Of a stretch of DNA of 64,000 nucleotides, positions 1-11,365 are shown piece by piece. Position 1 is the stretch's first letter. Every line of letters begins with the position of its first letter. The notes beneath the pieces are model-generated. The model saw only the letters and a program-made list of their open reading frames with translations, did no database searches and was not told where the DNA came from. The DNA comes from Uloborus plumipes (Eukaryota > Arthropoda > Arachnida > Araneae > Uloboridae). The position numbers and the translations under genes were made by a program. The stretch lies in contig JAXGGA010004504.1 in assembly GCA_038373865.1 (NCBI GenBank), positions 23,573 to 87,572 on the forward strand. The letters are read 5' to 3'.

Positions 1-483
1 CGAATCAATTTACATAGACATAGATGATAGACACTCCAAGCACTTATTCAGAACTGACACAATGGCGGCTGTGTCGTTGTTTACTGGGAAAAGCGCGCCA
101 AAATAATAACTATGCACAACGATATTAACGATTGCTGCGTGATATTTTGAAACTAGAGATATGCCGATAATACCACAAGAAAGAGTAAAAAAACAGAATA
201 TTTTGATGTAATAAAAAAAAAAGCGATTTTTGCAGATATGCCGTTGTTCATTTCAAGCAGCGATATGTAAATGATAGTTTAATAATAGTTTGGAGGATTC
301 CATCCTACATAAACAAACATAAATGATAATAGTGGACAATAGCGGTGATTATAGAAGATAAAAAGAGAGAAAAGTGAGAATTTACTAAAATATAATATGG
401 CACTAATTCTTCATCTTGAACAGCTTAACTCATTTGAAAAATGCTCGGAAATAAAATACAACACCAGCAACTCTTTTTTCTAG
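1..483. other. Intron or upstream part of the lipase gene
   Basis: AT-rich sequence up to the acceptor at 483. No exon with the GxSxG nucleophile motif could be seen here, so the earlier lipase exons are outside the window. Confidence 0.4.
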
Positions 484-603
484 GGCTGGATCCTGCTGGG
501 GGCGTTTTTACCGAAAATACACCGCTCGAGCAACGCCTAGATGCAAGTGACGCAGATTGCGTTCAGGTCGTGCACACTGACGCGGGGCAGTGTTTTCCAA
601 GTC
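484..603 (+). CDS. Lipase exon with catalytic Asp
   Basis: The acceptor is tttctag at 477-483 and the donor CAGTC|gtaagt at 603/604. Reading starts with two bases that complete a glycine codon, then LDPAGGVFTENTP and RLDASDAD, ending VVHTDAGQCFPS. GLDPAG holds the catalytic aspartate of the family. Confidence 0.87.
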
Positions 604-3600
604 GTAAGTAAATCGAACGTTTTTGTTTTCTTGAGCAACGACGAATTGTGATTTATTTATTTATTCTTGGCCGCAGTTGTTACGTGGTTCCTTTTTCAGA
701 TTGGACCGCTGTGGGCGAACGGTGCTCCACCTCCGCGCACGTCCATCGTGGTTGTTTGAGAATGGCGGGTTACCTTGTATTTCTTTTGAAAACTCGTAAA
801 TCCGCTTACTCTGTATAATGTGAGTTCGATGAGTGATGAATTTTCTTTATAAAATGCGATAAATATTTATTTTAACACAACACTAAAAACTATGTACACA
901 AGATGAATATTAAAGAGATATGAATTAAAGAATATTAGAATACATGAAGAGATACGATGCAAACGAACAACTTAAAACTCAGAATATGGAATTCTAAAAA
1001 ACAAAAACCTTTTTTTTTAATCGTTGCCAAACGCGTGCAAGCAAAGCGCAATAATAATTAAATTAAAGGCTTAGCTGCGGCGCGTTCGACAAGAACTACC
1101 AGTGGTGTTTGCAGAAATATTTCTTTTCTTTTTTTTTTTGGTCCTCTTTTTATCTTTGTAATGAATTCATGGATAAGAATTTAAAAAATGAATACAGACT
1201 GTTTCTTAAAAGTAGTTAATGAGCATAAGGCCAACATGTATAGAACTACAGTGAACTCTCACTTATACGTCGGCCCAAGGGATCAACAGAAAAAGGCGCA
1301 TAAGTGAGAGAGACGTATAAGTGAACAAGCCTATTTAAAGGACAAAAACGCAACAAAGGTTCTAATGAGAGAGTTAATAAGAATGTTTCTATATAGAAAA
1401 TGAGCATATTGCTACGGTTTGGCAATGACTGTAACGTAACTACAATGATAAAGAGAAAACAAAAATTGTAGCAAATCTAATTACTAACTGTTCCCATTAA
1501 AACGATTCATAATACATAATTGTCCCTCTCCGAACTCTAGTTCATGCAGGAAAAATGCCTTCCGTGAGCAATAAGGGCGTAAGATTAAAGAAGAAAGTAA
1601 AGAAAAATGCATATTTTTTGAAGAAAATATTTTTTTTTTCTTTTAGATTTTAGAAAAAACTCGGCGCTTAGCGACACGGAGGGTTAAAACCAATTTTTTG
1701 TAAATTTCAAGCATTCGCCTTGAAATTTTTACAGGATGATTATACTAAAATAAAAACAATTCCCACCAAAAATTTTAAATTTTCAACAGTAATTTCAAAA
1801 GTTATTAAATTTTTAAATTAAATTAAATCGCGTTAATTAAAATGTTCCCAGCACATCAATCTACTTATATTAAAAACTGAGTATCTTTCTAACTATCTTT
1901 CTTTCTAACTATCTTTCTATGTCACGCTTCTTTCTCCTGAACGCCAATGAACTGAAAGTCGAACCAGGTACCGATAGATAGGTAATTTTTCAAGCTTCAA
2001 TAGTTTCAATCTATATAATTATACGATTTTAATTAGCGAAGATATCAATTAATAAGTAGTCAAGTTTAAAGCGATTAAGCCTAATAAATGATTAAATATG
2101 AAATCCATTCTTGCAAACCGTCGTTGCTATGAAACAGTGATAACAATGATAATGAGAATGTTGAATGAAGGCTTAACTAAATCAAACACGGAACTCATAA
2201 GCGGGCCACTTACGTAGAATTTTTATCGCTAGCTACTCGTAATATTTTGAAACATTTATTTGTTGAAGAGCCATCTACTTATATTAAAAACTGAGTATCT
2301 ATGTCTGCTTTTTTCCTTTGAGCGAGCTGAACTTACTGAAACTTTCCTCACCATCTTGAAGGCGCGAACCATCTCAATAATTCGAATGATTTTTTTATAT
2401 AGGAAAAAAGTAAAGGCGTGAAGCGCCTGTAAGCGAGCCGCCTTGGCGGGGAGTAGTTTCTTTAAATTTTTTTCTCACTACTTTCAGGGCACGAAGTGCC
2501 CGTGCAACGCCGGGCCACGTGCGTGGTATGTCTTGAAATCGACTGAACATTAAATTATACCAAATAATACAACTTCAGAATGAGGTAAAAGTTAGAGAGG
2601 GGGACGTTATGCATCAACATGCCGCAGGAAGCTAATCTAGCTGCACTGGCAGCTAGTTTTGCATTAAAATTTGCAACAGTATCATAAAAGTATGCATTAG
2701 CATTATATTAATAAAGTGTTGAAGATATTTAAGTATTGTGTGTAAATGGAAACAAATGCGAGATTTTTTTTTTTTTCAAAATCATGCTAATTTTAACTCG
2801 AAAACACACAGTTTCAATATTACAAATCTGGGTTTAAGATTATAATACTGCATAACTGAAAAAAAAAATCTCCCAAGAAACTGTTTATTGAACTACTTTT
2901 CACTGACTATGCAATTTTTAGGCAAATCAATGCTAAACTCTTATGCATGGAGCATATTGAAATCTACAGTCACACGTAAAATTGTCGTTTTGAGAAAATT
3001 AGAATTTTCAGTTTAGGAAAAGAAAATGAGGCCAAATGATGGAACTATCTATATTCATTAAAATTAGTAAATTCATATAGACTAATTTATTTTAATGCTT
3101 GTTTAAAAAGAATAACCTTGAAAAAGTTGCCTTTACCAAAAGTTCCAAGATTTTTACCAAACTTTTGCATATTACCGAAAAGATTACAAAGGGCGTGGTC
3201 ATTCATAAAAGTACCCATATCTCGGTCAATTTTTCACTGATTCGAAATTTTTTTTTTTTGCCCCACGTTCAGAAGTATTTCTTCTACTTAAAACAATAGT
3301 TAAATTTTTAAGATTTTGAAACCCCCGTGTCGCCTTAAGTGAAATATTTATCTTTAAAGCGACGCATAAACGAATGATACTATCATCATTTTTTTATGGA
3401 ATGTGCTGGAACCATTCAAACTCGTCGTATAAGGGAAAAAGGCGCATAAATGAGGCGATGAATAAGTGAGAATTCACTGTATTTGCGAAGAAGAGAACTT
3501 CGCTCTTAAAATAAATGTATATCCATTTACCTTTTGTATGTATGTCCGGTAAATAGTCATTTTTGATTGTCCTATTGGTAGATTATGTCATCACCGTCAA

Positions 3601-6600
3601 GCAATGACGTCAGTGATGACGTTGTGGTGAATGTAGCAGCCTAGTAGTCAAATAAATTGCAAAATTGAATGATGATACAGTGGCCGATCTACAAGTACTA
3701 GATTAGTCCAAAAATAACAGCCTAAATAGGTAGACAAAATTAGATAGAGAAATATAGATACATATTATGTGTGTGTGTAATGTGCATTTTTATACATATT
3801 CATATGCATATGTCGGAGTTGATATTCTATGCATATGCACGTACGTAAATCGTGATTTAAAAAAAAAGAAGGAAAACCAATAATAAAAAAAGCACAGTTA
3901 CGTATCTAATACATGATTTCTCTAACTTACCTTTTTCAGTTGGGTGCAATTTTTCCTGTGGCACAGTTGATATTTGGCCCAACGGAGGTCTGGTGCAAAA
4001 AGGCCAAGCGGAGGAAATACTTGAAGACTTATTGAAGCAAGATTTCGTTTTTGGTAAGAAGCTAAGTAATAAAAAAAATAGTTTAGCACTTTTGTTTTAA
4101 GGGGATTTTTCATGTTAATTAACAGCTTGTTCATTATTTGGCTGGTTATTTAACTTATGGGGCTTTTAGTCTTGTTTCTGAGTTATTTAAAAAGTCACAA
4201 TATAATATATGGCTCAGCCAAATAAGTAGTTTCATTATGAATTTGATCTAACCAATCGGCATAACGTGAAAAATAGTCGTCAAGCTTATAAATATGCTAT
4301 GACGCAACTATTACTGAAAGGAACATGATGTAAAAATTTCTTATATTGCTCTGCCTTAAATGGCATAGTAGTGTTTTGACGTATCAGTTTTTAATTAAAG
4401 GAAACTTTTAATCTTGTTTAATAGCTCGCTTAGTTTTAAAAGTAATTATTACTTCCTTTTACGTAGTAAAGGACGTATTGTGATCACGAAAAAAATTTCA
4501 CTCAAATTTCGGTCTAAATTTTGATTTTGCTCACCCCTGAATGAATGTCGCGTAGTTTTTTCGACCTGTCAGCACGTGCATATGTACCTAACAACATACA
4601 AACAGCCGAAAAATCAATTTCGACCACCCCCGAGTAAATTACGACGAGTTTTCTCGTGACGTCTGTATGTACGTATGTGCGGATGTATGTGCGGGTGTAT
4701 GTGCGGATGTACGTGCGTATGTGGCTCGCATAACTCAAAAACTATATGCCGTAGAAACTTCTAGCTTGGTATGTAGGCTCTGAGGGGGTTCTAGTTGTGC
4801 ACCTCCCCTTGTGATTGCATTCGAATGTTCCCAAAGGGGTCTTTTACCCCTTTTTTGGGGTAAATCAATGTTAATTTCAATACAGACTCAAGTGATATGA
4901 ATTGGCGCCACCACTTGGCGACATGTCGCCAAGCTTTTGGTCGCCAAGTGTTTGACGCCAAGTTGGCGACATATCGCCAAGTTGGCGATAAATTTGGCGA
5001 AAAAATTATTTTTTGAATTTGGGTTCAATTTGGCGCTATTGGCGATATTTTGCGAAAAATTCACTAAATCATATTAAAATCAGCAATATTTAGAAAAAAA
5101 AACCATTGTAAAATATTTTTTGCATTGTTTCGTGGTAGATTAGGGGAGTAAATATTTGAATTGTTACCTTACTCACTCCAAGCACTTTTTTTTAACACTT
5201 AAGGCAACTACTAAGAAATTTACACGTAAAAGGAAGTAGTGTGGGGTCCATACCAGATTTTTTTACTTTAAAATTTAACAATTTTGGACTCCCTTTGATA
5301 AGCTGAGAAAAGTGTTGGTTGAATTACTTTGATTTTTTTCTTGAAAACTTTGAAAACGCTTCAAGTGCTTCACGTTTTTTAAATCTCAGAATTTCTATGC
5401 GTAAGTTGGCCTTATGAAGTGCTTTTATCTTCCAAATATTTAAAATCTCTCGAATGCAACGGTTTTGTAATTTACAGGTATGTAACCGACAAGAAAAACG
5501 GGTAATCCGAAAAATAGCGAGGCATTTTGTTAATATAATACAATAGTAAATTGTTGCTATTAGTTCACTTCTCAATTACTACTTTCTTCTATGTACTTCT
5601 AGAAACGTAAACGCTACGTCCTAGGTTTATTTATCTAATTTTTATTTTATTTGTCTATTTTTTATGTAAGCCTTATCTTCTTTCTTTCTTTCTGTCTTTA
5701 TTTATTTATGTCTTAATTAATTTATTTATTTATGACTTTATTTATTTGTTTAAGTCTTAATTTATTTATTTATTTATTTAATTCTTAATTTATTTATTTA
5801 TTTTTTTTTAAGAAAAAAAAATTCCCCTTAAAATAGCAATTTGCAAATTCTTCAAATAGCGTTGCATAACAAGAGATTTCTTGCTCCGGTTTAAAAATAG
5901 ACTGATTGTTACCATTTTGGAACAGAGAAATAATGGCCTGTTTAATAAATAACTGGACACGGGAAAATCTATTATTATTATTATTATTATTATGCATGCT
6001 TTTTTTTACTTATTTATCATTTTCTAGCCATTGCTGACATCTTAGCTTTCAACCACTTAGAGGCTTTCCGTTTTTATAAGGCATCGATTAATCCAGGAAA
6101 TGAGGAATTCGTAGCTGTAAAATGCCAGAGCTACGAAGACTTTAAGAATAGAAGATGTTCCAGTTGTGGAAGGAGGGGTCGTCGGTGCATTCTAATGGGC
6201 GCTGATGCATGCGATTACTTGAAACGAACTTCTCTTAGCAGACGATCTATGAATTTTTACTTGGAAACAGATTCCACGTGTCCGTACATCAGTAAGATAA
6301 CTTTTTAATATGATTTGAGGTTTTTATGCCCTAGAAATAGGTTTGAATACAGTAGTCCTTCTTCGGGAGTAAGGGCCATACTCCACATCAGCGTAAAACG
6401 CGACCGAAACTGAAGGCAGAAACCGAAAATCCGGGTACTTTCCATAGGAATACCATTGAATCCATTTTACGCTTCTACCTATTTTTTCTGCTTTACGTCG
6501 ATGTGGAGCATTGCCCTAAGACTTAAAATATGAGAAACAGGGTCAAAGCACCAGTAGTCGGCCATTTAAGAAGATCTTTTGTTGATCTTGGCTAACCTAG

Positions 6601-7662
6601 AACTTTCAGCTATCAATACAGCAACAAAAACAAGGTAAAACTTGCGAATGAACCTTTCTGATAGTAAATCACCTACTTGTTTTAGAAATTAAAAAAAAAA
6701 TATGTTAAAATCCAAGCTGTTGTCAACACTAGTAAATGCTCCAGAATCATCTTAGCTTAAAAATAAGCAGAATCGCAATCTTAAATGACGGGCACACCAT
6801 TCAAAATGAAATGACTCATTACTAATTCAAGAAAATACCCAAAACTTAACTGCCACTGGTTGATGATTGAGGATAGGTACATGAATGTGTGAATGCGTCA
6901 TATCTGATTTTGAATTAAAATGTACTATTTATGAGGAGTTTTATGTCATTGTGGCCGACTACTGGAGACTGGCCGACTACTGAAGCATTTACCCTACCTG
7001 TTTTTGGATTTTAATATTGTAGCATTTATTTTTGAAGCAGCGAAAAACGAAAAGCCTTTTTAAAACAAATGTGTTGCTTTGATTCGTAAAACTATACTTT
7101 TCCCAAAATCTCATAGTTTTGAAATGGCCAAAATAGAATGTTATTCCTCATGACACTGTATCTAATTTGGATGCATCAAAACAAATGACGTATGATACCT
7201 ATTAGACACATTTTTTTACGAAGAATAAATTCCATACGATGAAAATGATCAATTTTAAAATTCACATTTCTAACACTGGAAATGGTGATAAATATCAAGC
7301 AAAGTAGCTAAAATTAGAAATATTGGTGCATAAATAGACGGGTACGTTGTACGTTTTGTCGTTAAAAACTTTTACAGTATTGTAAACATAGGGAATTTTT
7401 TCTTCGTGCAACATATAACAAAATCAAAACAATTGAATAGGAATTAGTAGAATTCTTCTGCTTTCAGAAATCGAGCATACATTTTGTATTTAATTTTTTA
7501 TTATATCTACCATTTTTGCTCTACCGATTCAGCACATTGCTTTCGATCAAAAATGAAGCACTATATCTAAGTTTTTCTAACAGACGTTTCTCTTTTCTTA
7601 CAGACAATTCCAATATTAACCTGAGTGGATTTCAATATGTGCCAAAGAAGATAGAAAAATAA
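484..7662 (+). CDS. Pancreatic-lipase-family gene, 3' part (four exons)
   Basis: Four exons (484-603, 3940-4053, 6028-6291, 7604-7662) join in one frame; every intron is phase 1 with GT-AG borders, and the last exon ends in TAA. They encode about the last 184 residues of an alpha/beta-hydrolase of the pancreatic lipase family, enzymes that cleave acyl esters of lipids outside the cell. Visible motifs in order are GLDPAG with the catalytic Asp, RLDASDAD, VVHTDA, VDIWPNGG, FNHLEAFRFY with the catalytic His, and a cysteine-rich CQSYEDF...CSSC...C segment. The nucleophile exon (GxSxG) and the signal peptide must lie left of the window. The two cysteines that normally bracket the lid are replaced (KGQ and FNHL). 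Family is confident; substrate and physiological role are not known. It looks functional: there are no frame breaks. Confidence 0.85.
1249..3479. mobile_element. Tigger/pogo-like DNA element split by a Helitron
   Basis: The ends are inverted repeats beginning CAGTGAACTCTCACTTATAC, each flanked by TA (1247-1248 and 3480-3481), as expected for pogo/Tigger transposons. The internal sequence near both ends repeats the cgcataagtgag/cacttatgcgcc motif. A second member of the family lies at 59485-60044. No intact transposase frame is seen; a Helitron occupies about 1860-2654. It lies in the lipase intron between 603 and 3940. Confidence 0.75.
1860..2654 (+). mobile_element. Non-autonomous Helitron (family 1, copy A)
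   Basis: It starts TCTACTTATATTAAAAACTG after an A and ends GGCAGCTAG followed by T, with a hairpin (TAGCTGC-ACTG-GCAGCTA) at the 3' end. A second copy of the 5' terminus lies at 2273, and an internal hairpin of the CCCGTGCAACGCCGGG type at about 2497-2515, so it appears to be a composite of two family members. The same layout occurs at 27569-28369. No Rep/helicase coding sequence is present. Confidence 0.7.
3940..4053 (+). CDS. Lipase exon with the PNGG motif and shortened lid
   Basis: The acceptor is cctttttcag and the donor TTTTTG|gtaaga. It encodes LGCNFSCGTVDIWPNGGL followed by an acidic, helix-like lid segment (EEILEDLLKQDF). The Cys that follows PNGG in pancreatic lipases (lid disulfide) is a Gln here. 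Confidence 0.85.
4450..5262. mobile_element. Foldback MITE rich in cgccaag/ttggcg palindromes
   Basis: The inverted ends carry TACTTCCTTTTACGT and ACGTAAAAGGAAGTA. The centre (about 4900-5060) is a dense set of short inverted motifs of the type ttggcgacatgtcgccaa. A second, inverted and truncated copy sits at about 28940-29370 inside a Helitron. No coding capacity is evident. It lies in the lipase intron. Confidence 0.7.
5263..6027. repeat. AT-rich lipase intron end with TTTA microsatellite
   Basis: The stretch 5690-5812 is largely (TTTA)n and (CTTT)n, and 5969-5992 is (ATT)n. Nothing else is recognised. Confidence 0.6.
6028..6291 (+). CDS. Lipase exon with catalytic His and cysteine cluster
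   Basis: The acceptor is cattttctag and the donor ACATCA|gtaaga. It encodes FNHLEAFRFYKASI with the catalytic His, then VKCQSYEDFKNRRCSSC, RRCILMG and NFYLETDSTCPYI. The family usually has Cys directly before NHL; here it is Phe. The remaining four cysteines of the cluster are kept. Confidence 0.88.
6373..6516. mobile_element. Small MITE, PIF/Harbinger-like (TAA duplication)
   Basis: A 144-bp element with ends GGGCCATACTCCACATC and GATGTGGAGCATTGCCC, flanked on both sides by TAA (6370-6372, 6517-6519). A 3-bp TWA duplication is typical of PIF/Harbinger. It lies in the last lipase intron. Confidence 0.65.
6540..6994. mobile_element. MITE with GTAGTCGGCC inverted ends
   Basis: The left end GGGTCAAAGCACCAGTAGTC is the inverse of the right end, which has CAGTAGTCGGCC on its complement; the GGCCGACTACT motif is repeated twice at the right end. 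The flanks are CA/TA. The superfamily is not certain. It lies in the last lipase intron. Confidence 0.6.
7604..7662 (+). CDS. Lipase last exon with stop codon
   Basis: The acceptor is cttttcttacag. It encodes NNSNINLSGFQYVPKKIEK and a TAA stop, completing the phase-1 series. This short C-terminus shows no PLAT/C2 domain, which fits the short lipase-like arthropod proteins. A candidate AATAAA lies near 7879. Confidence 0.75.
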
Positions 7663-8170
7663 CTGGAATCTCATACTGAATAGGCTTATTTGAATCTAGC
7701 TTTTAGTTGTTGCAATATGACCTATTAAAAAGAAAAAAATATCCTAAGAAGATATATCTCAACCTTCTTACTGGCTCTACTAGAATTTTGTTTTGTAGTG
7801 TTTCTTTCTTTCTTTTCTTTTTTTTTAATTATTAGTTATTCAATACAACACTTGATAAACTAAAAAATTTAATGGAAAAATAAAAAAAAATAAACAAATG
7901 ACAATTATTTAGACTTATTTAGACAAATGAAAATGCGCCTAATCTAGCAGTGATGTTCTCAACCTGGGTAACGCGAAAACTTAAGGTTTCATGGAAATTT
8001 AAAAGCGATTCCGCAAGCAATCAATTTTGCTTATTCAAATCAATAACAGTTTAGTGAAACTTTATATACATTACATTTCAAACACATAAAAGAGTATTAG
8101 ATATGGACTTATATTATAGGTCTTTCACATTTAAATTACTTTCGTACATTTACTATATTAAAAAAGTATA
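7663..8170. other. Lipase 3' flank
   Basis: AT-rich sequence after the stop codon, with candidate poly(A) signals at about 7723 (ATTAAA) and 7879 (AATAAA). Nothing else is recognised. Confidence 0.4.
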
Positions 8171-8590
8171 ACCTTACTCCATAAATACGGTGGCAGCAAT
8201 GCTGCCTCCATTACTATGGAATAACTTGACCGATGTACCTGGTGTAAAGCAACACATCACTTGTGGAAAGTTACAGTTACACCATGGTCGTGTAACCATA
8301 GCGTAACGTTTCACCAATTTCTCTGCGTGTGTATGTGTGTAAGGTCACACCAGAATTATATGCCAAAAGAAATAAGAAGAAATAGCACTCATCAGGCTGG
8401 AAGATTACTTTTAATTCTTCGTTTATTTAATGTATATCAGGTTCATGGTTTTTCACTACCAATCAGCTTGACACAACTTCATAAGTTATTTTAGTGACAC
8501 ACGATAGGATTGAACCCAAAACCGTGAACTTACCGCTCACAGATATCTATCAAAGCAAGCGCGTTTTTCCACTGGGCCGGTAAAAGCACA
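8171..8590 (-). mobile_element. tRNA-derived SINE (minus strand)
   Basis: Read on the minus strand, GGCCCAGTGG near 8577 resembles a pol III A box, and GGGTTCAATCC at about 8512-8522 a B box, with tRNA-like spacing. A non-tRNA body of roughly 330 bp follows. No clear tail or target duplication was established, so the exact limits are uncertain. Confidence 0.5.
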
Positions 8591-9950
8591 TCTTGGTTAT
8601 GTTCATAAGACTTTAAGAGCTCTGCGCCGATGTTTGTCCAAACGCATGCGCTTTGAATGATCCTCCCGATAATTTCAACCCATGTTGGAAATGGCTAGAA
8701 ACCCCCCGCAGCACCTACAAACCTGAAACTTGGCACAAAAATTCAAACGTATCCCCGTGAAATGCACTTCAAAGGCCGAATTCTAAATTTCAAATTAGTT
8801 ATTTTTAAATTAATTAATTAGTCTCATTTTCGGTGCATCCCGCATAATTGAGGGGGGGACTTTCCTCCAGCCCCTAATATTACACATTGCTGGAAAGGAT
8901 TTTTTTTCTGAAAAAGAAAATGTTGGCACGTTTCTCTCCGTTAATTAGAACGGGAGATAGTAGTAATCAAATTTAGTCAATTTTCAAAGCTTAACTCTAA
9001 ACGCAAAACTGCAACACTAGGTCCATTTTCCAGACAAACTGCTCTTTCGTCCCTGAAGTTACATAGTGGTTTAAATTTGCATATAGAGTTAAGCCTTGAA
9101 AATCGACTACATTTGAATAATCAATATCTCTGGTTACTTGACTTTTTGATTTATTTGGCAAATTGTTTTAAACTTTAACAGGACTTTTAGTGGAATTTAA
9201 AAGGCTGTAGAGCACAGTTGAATTACAGAATATAATAATTTTATTTCAAAGGGTTGGAGTGAATTTAAATTTATTCAGTTGAGTTCCTTTACATTTATTG
9301 CACGGGCATCGCCATGCGGGTACTGCTACTGTTAAATAATGAAAACTAGACAATAATTCTAAAAAACATAGTTTAAAATGAATAAATAAAAAGAGCAAAA
9401 CATAAATACATATTAGAAAAAAAAGGCGTTAATGTATCATATATTCATGTTTTTAAGATCGGGATCTTAAAACTCGTACGCTTTCATTGGGGAGGGGGGG
9501 GCGTGGTTGTCTGGACTTTGAGAGCCTGTGTTTTAGATTATTTTAAAAGTTTGTTGCTTTGTTGAATAAAAACAAATCTAGTCTACATGGTCTAACCTTA
9601 GGATTTAAGCCAAGAGGTGAGGTGATGTGAAGAAAACTCTACCTGGTCTCAAAAAGTATAAATGCTTAAATCTTTATTGGTAAAAGAATTGTTTTCATAT
9701 GTAATCCATGTTTAGAAAATTACAGATATATTTTAAGTCATTGCCCAGCATTCCGTTTTTAGCCTACTTTCCCGTTAAAAATAAAAGAAAGACGAAAAAA
9801 GTATTAAAAATAGCTTAATGCATCTAAAAAATATCGCCAAGTCCAAAAAAAATCGCCAAGTTAAAAAAATAAAGAGGTAAAATGAATATCGAAAAATTAA
9901 AAATTTGAAAGTAGGGTATTGAGATGGGGAATTTGTCTGTCGGTCTGTCT
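8591..9950. other. No gene recognised
   Basis: AT-rich DNA with scattered short repeats and a G-run at 9494-9501. A motif (cctactttcccgtt, 9762-9775) also found inverted near 14763 and 21690 suggests old dispersed repeats. Confidence 0.4.
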
Positions 9951-9952
9951 GT

Positions 9953-10388
9953 CCCCCCCTAATAACTTTTGAATGAACATTCCGATTTGGACAAACTTTT
10001 TTTTGTTGGAAAGATCTTTTCAAGGATACTTCATTACCGTATCTACGTTTTTGATTTGAACAATTTTTCGTTCAACATTGAACCGCTCAAACAAGCTCTC
10101 ACCCCTAATAACTTTTGAGTGAACAGTCATATTTAAACAAACTTTTTTTTGTTCGAAAGATATCGGCAAGGATACTTCATTACCGTATCTAAATTTTCAA
10201 TTTGAACGTTTTTTCGTTCAACATTGAACCGTTCAAGCAACCTTTCTCCACCTAATAATTTTTAAGTGAACCGTCTGAATTGAATAAACTTTTTTTGTTC
10301 GAAAGATCTCGGAGAGACTCGTTCCCATATTTCACTTTTCAATTTGAACCATTTTTCGTTCAATGATGAACCGTTCAGAAAATTTTTT
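9953..10388. repeat. Three tandem units of about 145 bp
   Basis: Three diverged units begin ccccctaataacttttgaatg (9953), caccccta (about 10098) and ccacctaataattttta (about 10248). Each contains aaactttttttgtt, gaaagat and tttttcgttcaacattgaacc. The order and spacing are kept, so this is a local tandem triplication or the end of a larger element. No coding function is seen. Confidence 0.7.
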
Positions 10389-10835
10389 AACATGAGCGCC
10401 TACTGGGAAATTTAAATTGAATGTTGATTCTAAACTTAAAGGCGGATTTCCTTCAAACTAACTTTGTAAGAAAACAGTTTTGATAAAAAATGTATGTTAA
10501 GTACTTTTCTGAAAAACCTTCTGTCAGGACTCTGATTCCGACTCCGCAAACATGGCGGAAATGCAGGCTCAGAAAAAAATGACTGACTGGGCAGACGATT
10601 TTTTGTTTATTTATTCATTTTTTTGTTTAATTTATTATTATTATTTTTATTTATTTATTTTTTTTGGCAGACGATATTTTTTTTTTGATTACAAAAATTG
10701 TTCATTCACGAGAGCATTTTATTCTTTACTTATATTTAACAACTGACAACGGATTAAAAATAAAATTCGAGACATTTTATTAACGAACAAGGTTTTTTTC
10801 TTCGATAAAATGTGTTTTCATGCTCTTTGTACTTT

Positions 10836-11110
10836 TATTAACCGACTTCAACAAAGGAGGAGGTTATACAATTCGTCGGAGAAATTTTTTTTTTCGGTAT
10901 GTTCCAAGATAACTCGAAGACGCCTGGACCGATTTCAAAAATTCTTTTTTTGTTAGAAAGGTCTTTCTTTCCGATTGGTCCCATCCTCTCGTGGTCCGGG
11001 TTCGATAACGGGAATCTGCAGAAATCTTTCGAAAAAGAAATTGGGATCACAGTAATCGTAATAATGACCATTTTGAACGCCAGGCTTCTCTGGATTGCAT
11101 AATGAAACTC
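10836..11110. repeat. Dispersed repeat with ccgacttcaacaaaggagg start
   Basis: The segment starts accgacttcaacaaaggagg and continues with a GC-richer, conserved-looking block unlike its surroundings. A related accgacttc motif begins the foldback arms at 14075 and 14480. Repeat class unassigned. Confidence 0.4.
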
Positions 11111-11124
11111 CTTTCTATGGTCTT

Positions 11125-11365
11125 TTTGAAAATTTTAAACTGAGTATCTTTCTATGTCCTGCTTTTTTCTCCTGAACTCCAACGAACTGAAAGTCGTACC
11201 AGGTACTGATTGATTCGTAATATTTCAGGTTTTGTTTTGATAAAGGAATTCTGAAGAAAATGAGGAAAATCTCGAAATTTTGGCTCAAATTTAAAGCGAT
11301 TTGTCCTAAATGATTAAATATGAAATCCATTGTTACAGAACGTGATTAATATGAAACAGTTATTA
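11125..11365 (+). mobile_element. 5' part of an older Helitron (family 1), split by copy B
   Basis: aaactgagtatctttctatg, ctcctgaactcc and aactgaaagtcg match the family-1 Helitron 5' region. The matching right part resumes at 13702, directly after the younger copy B. Confidence 0.65.
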
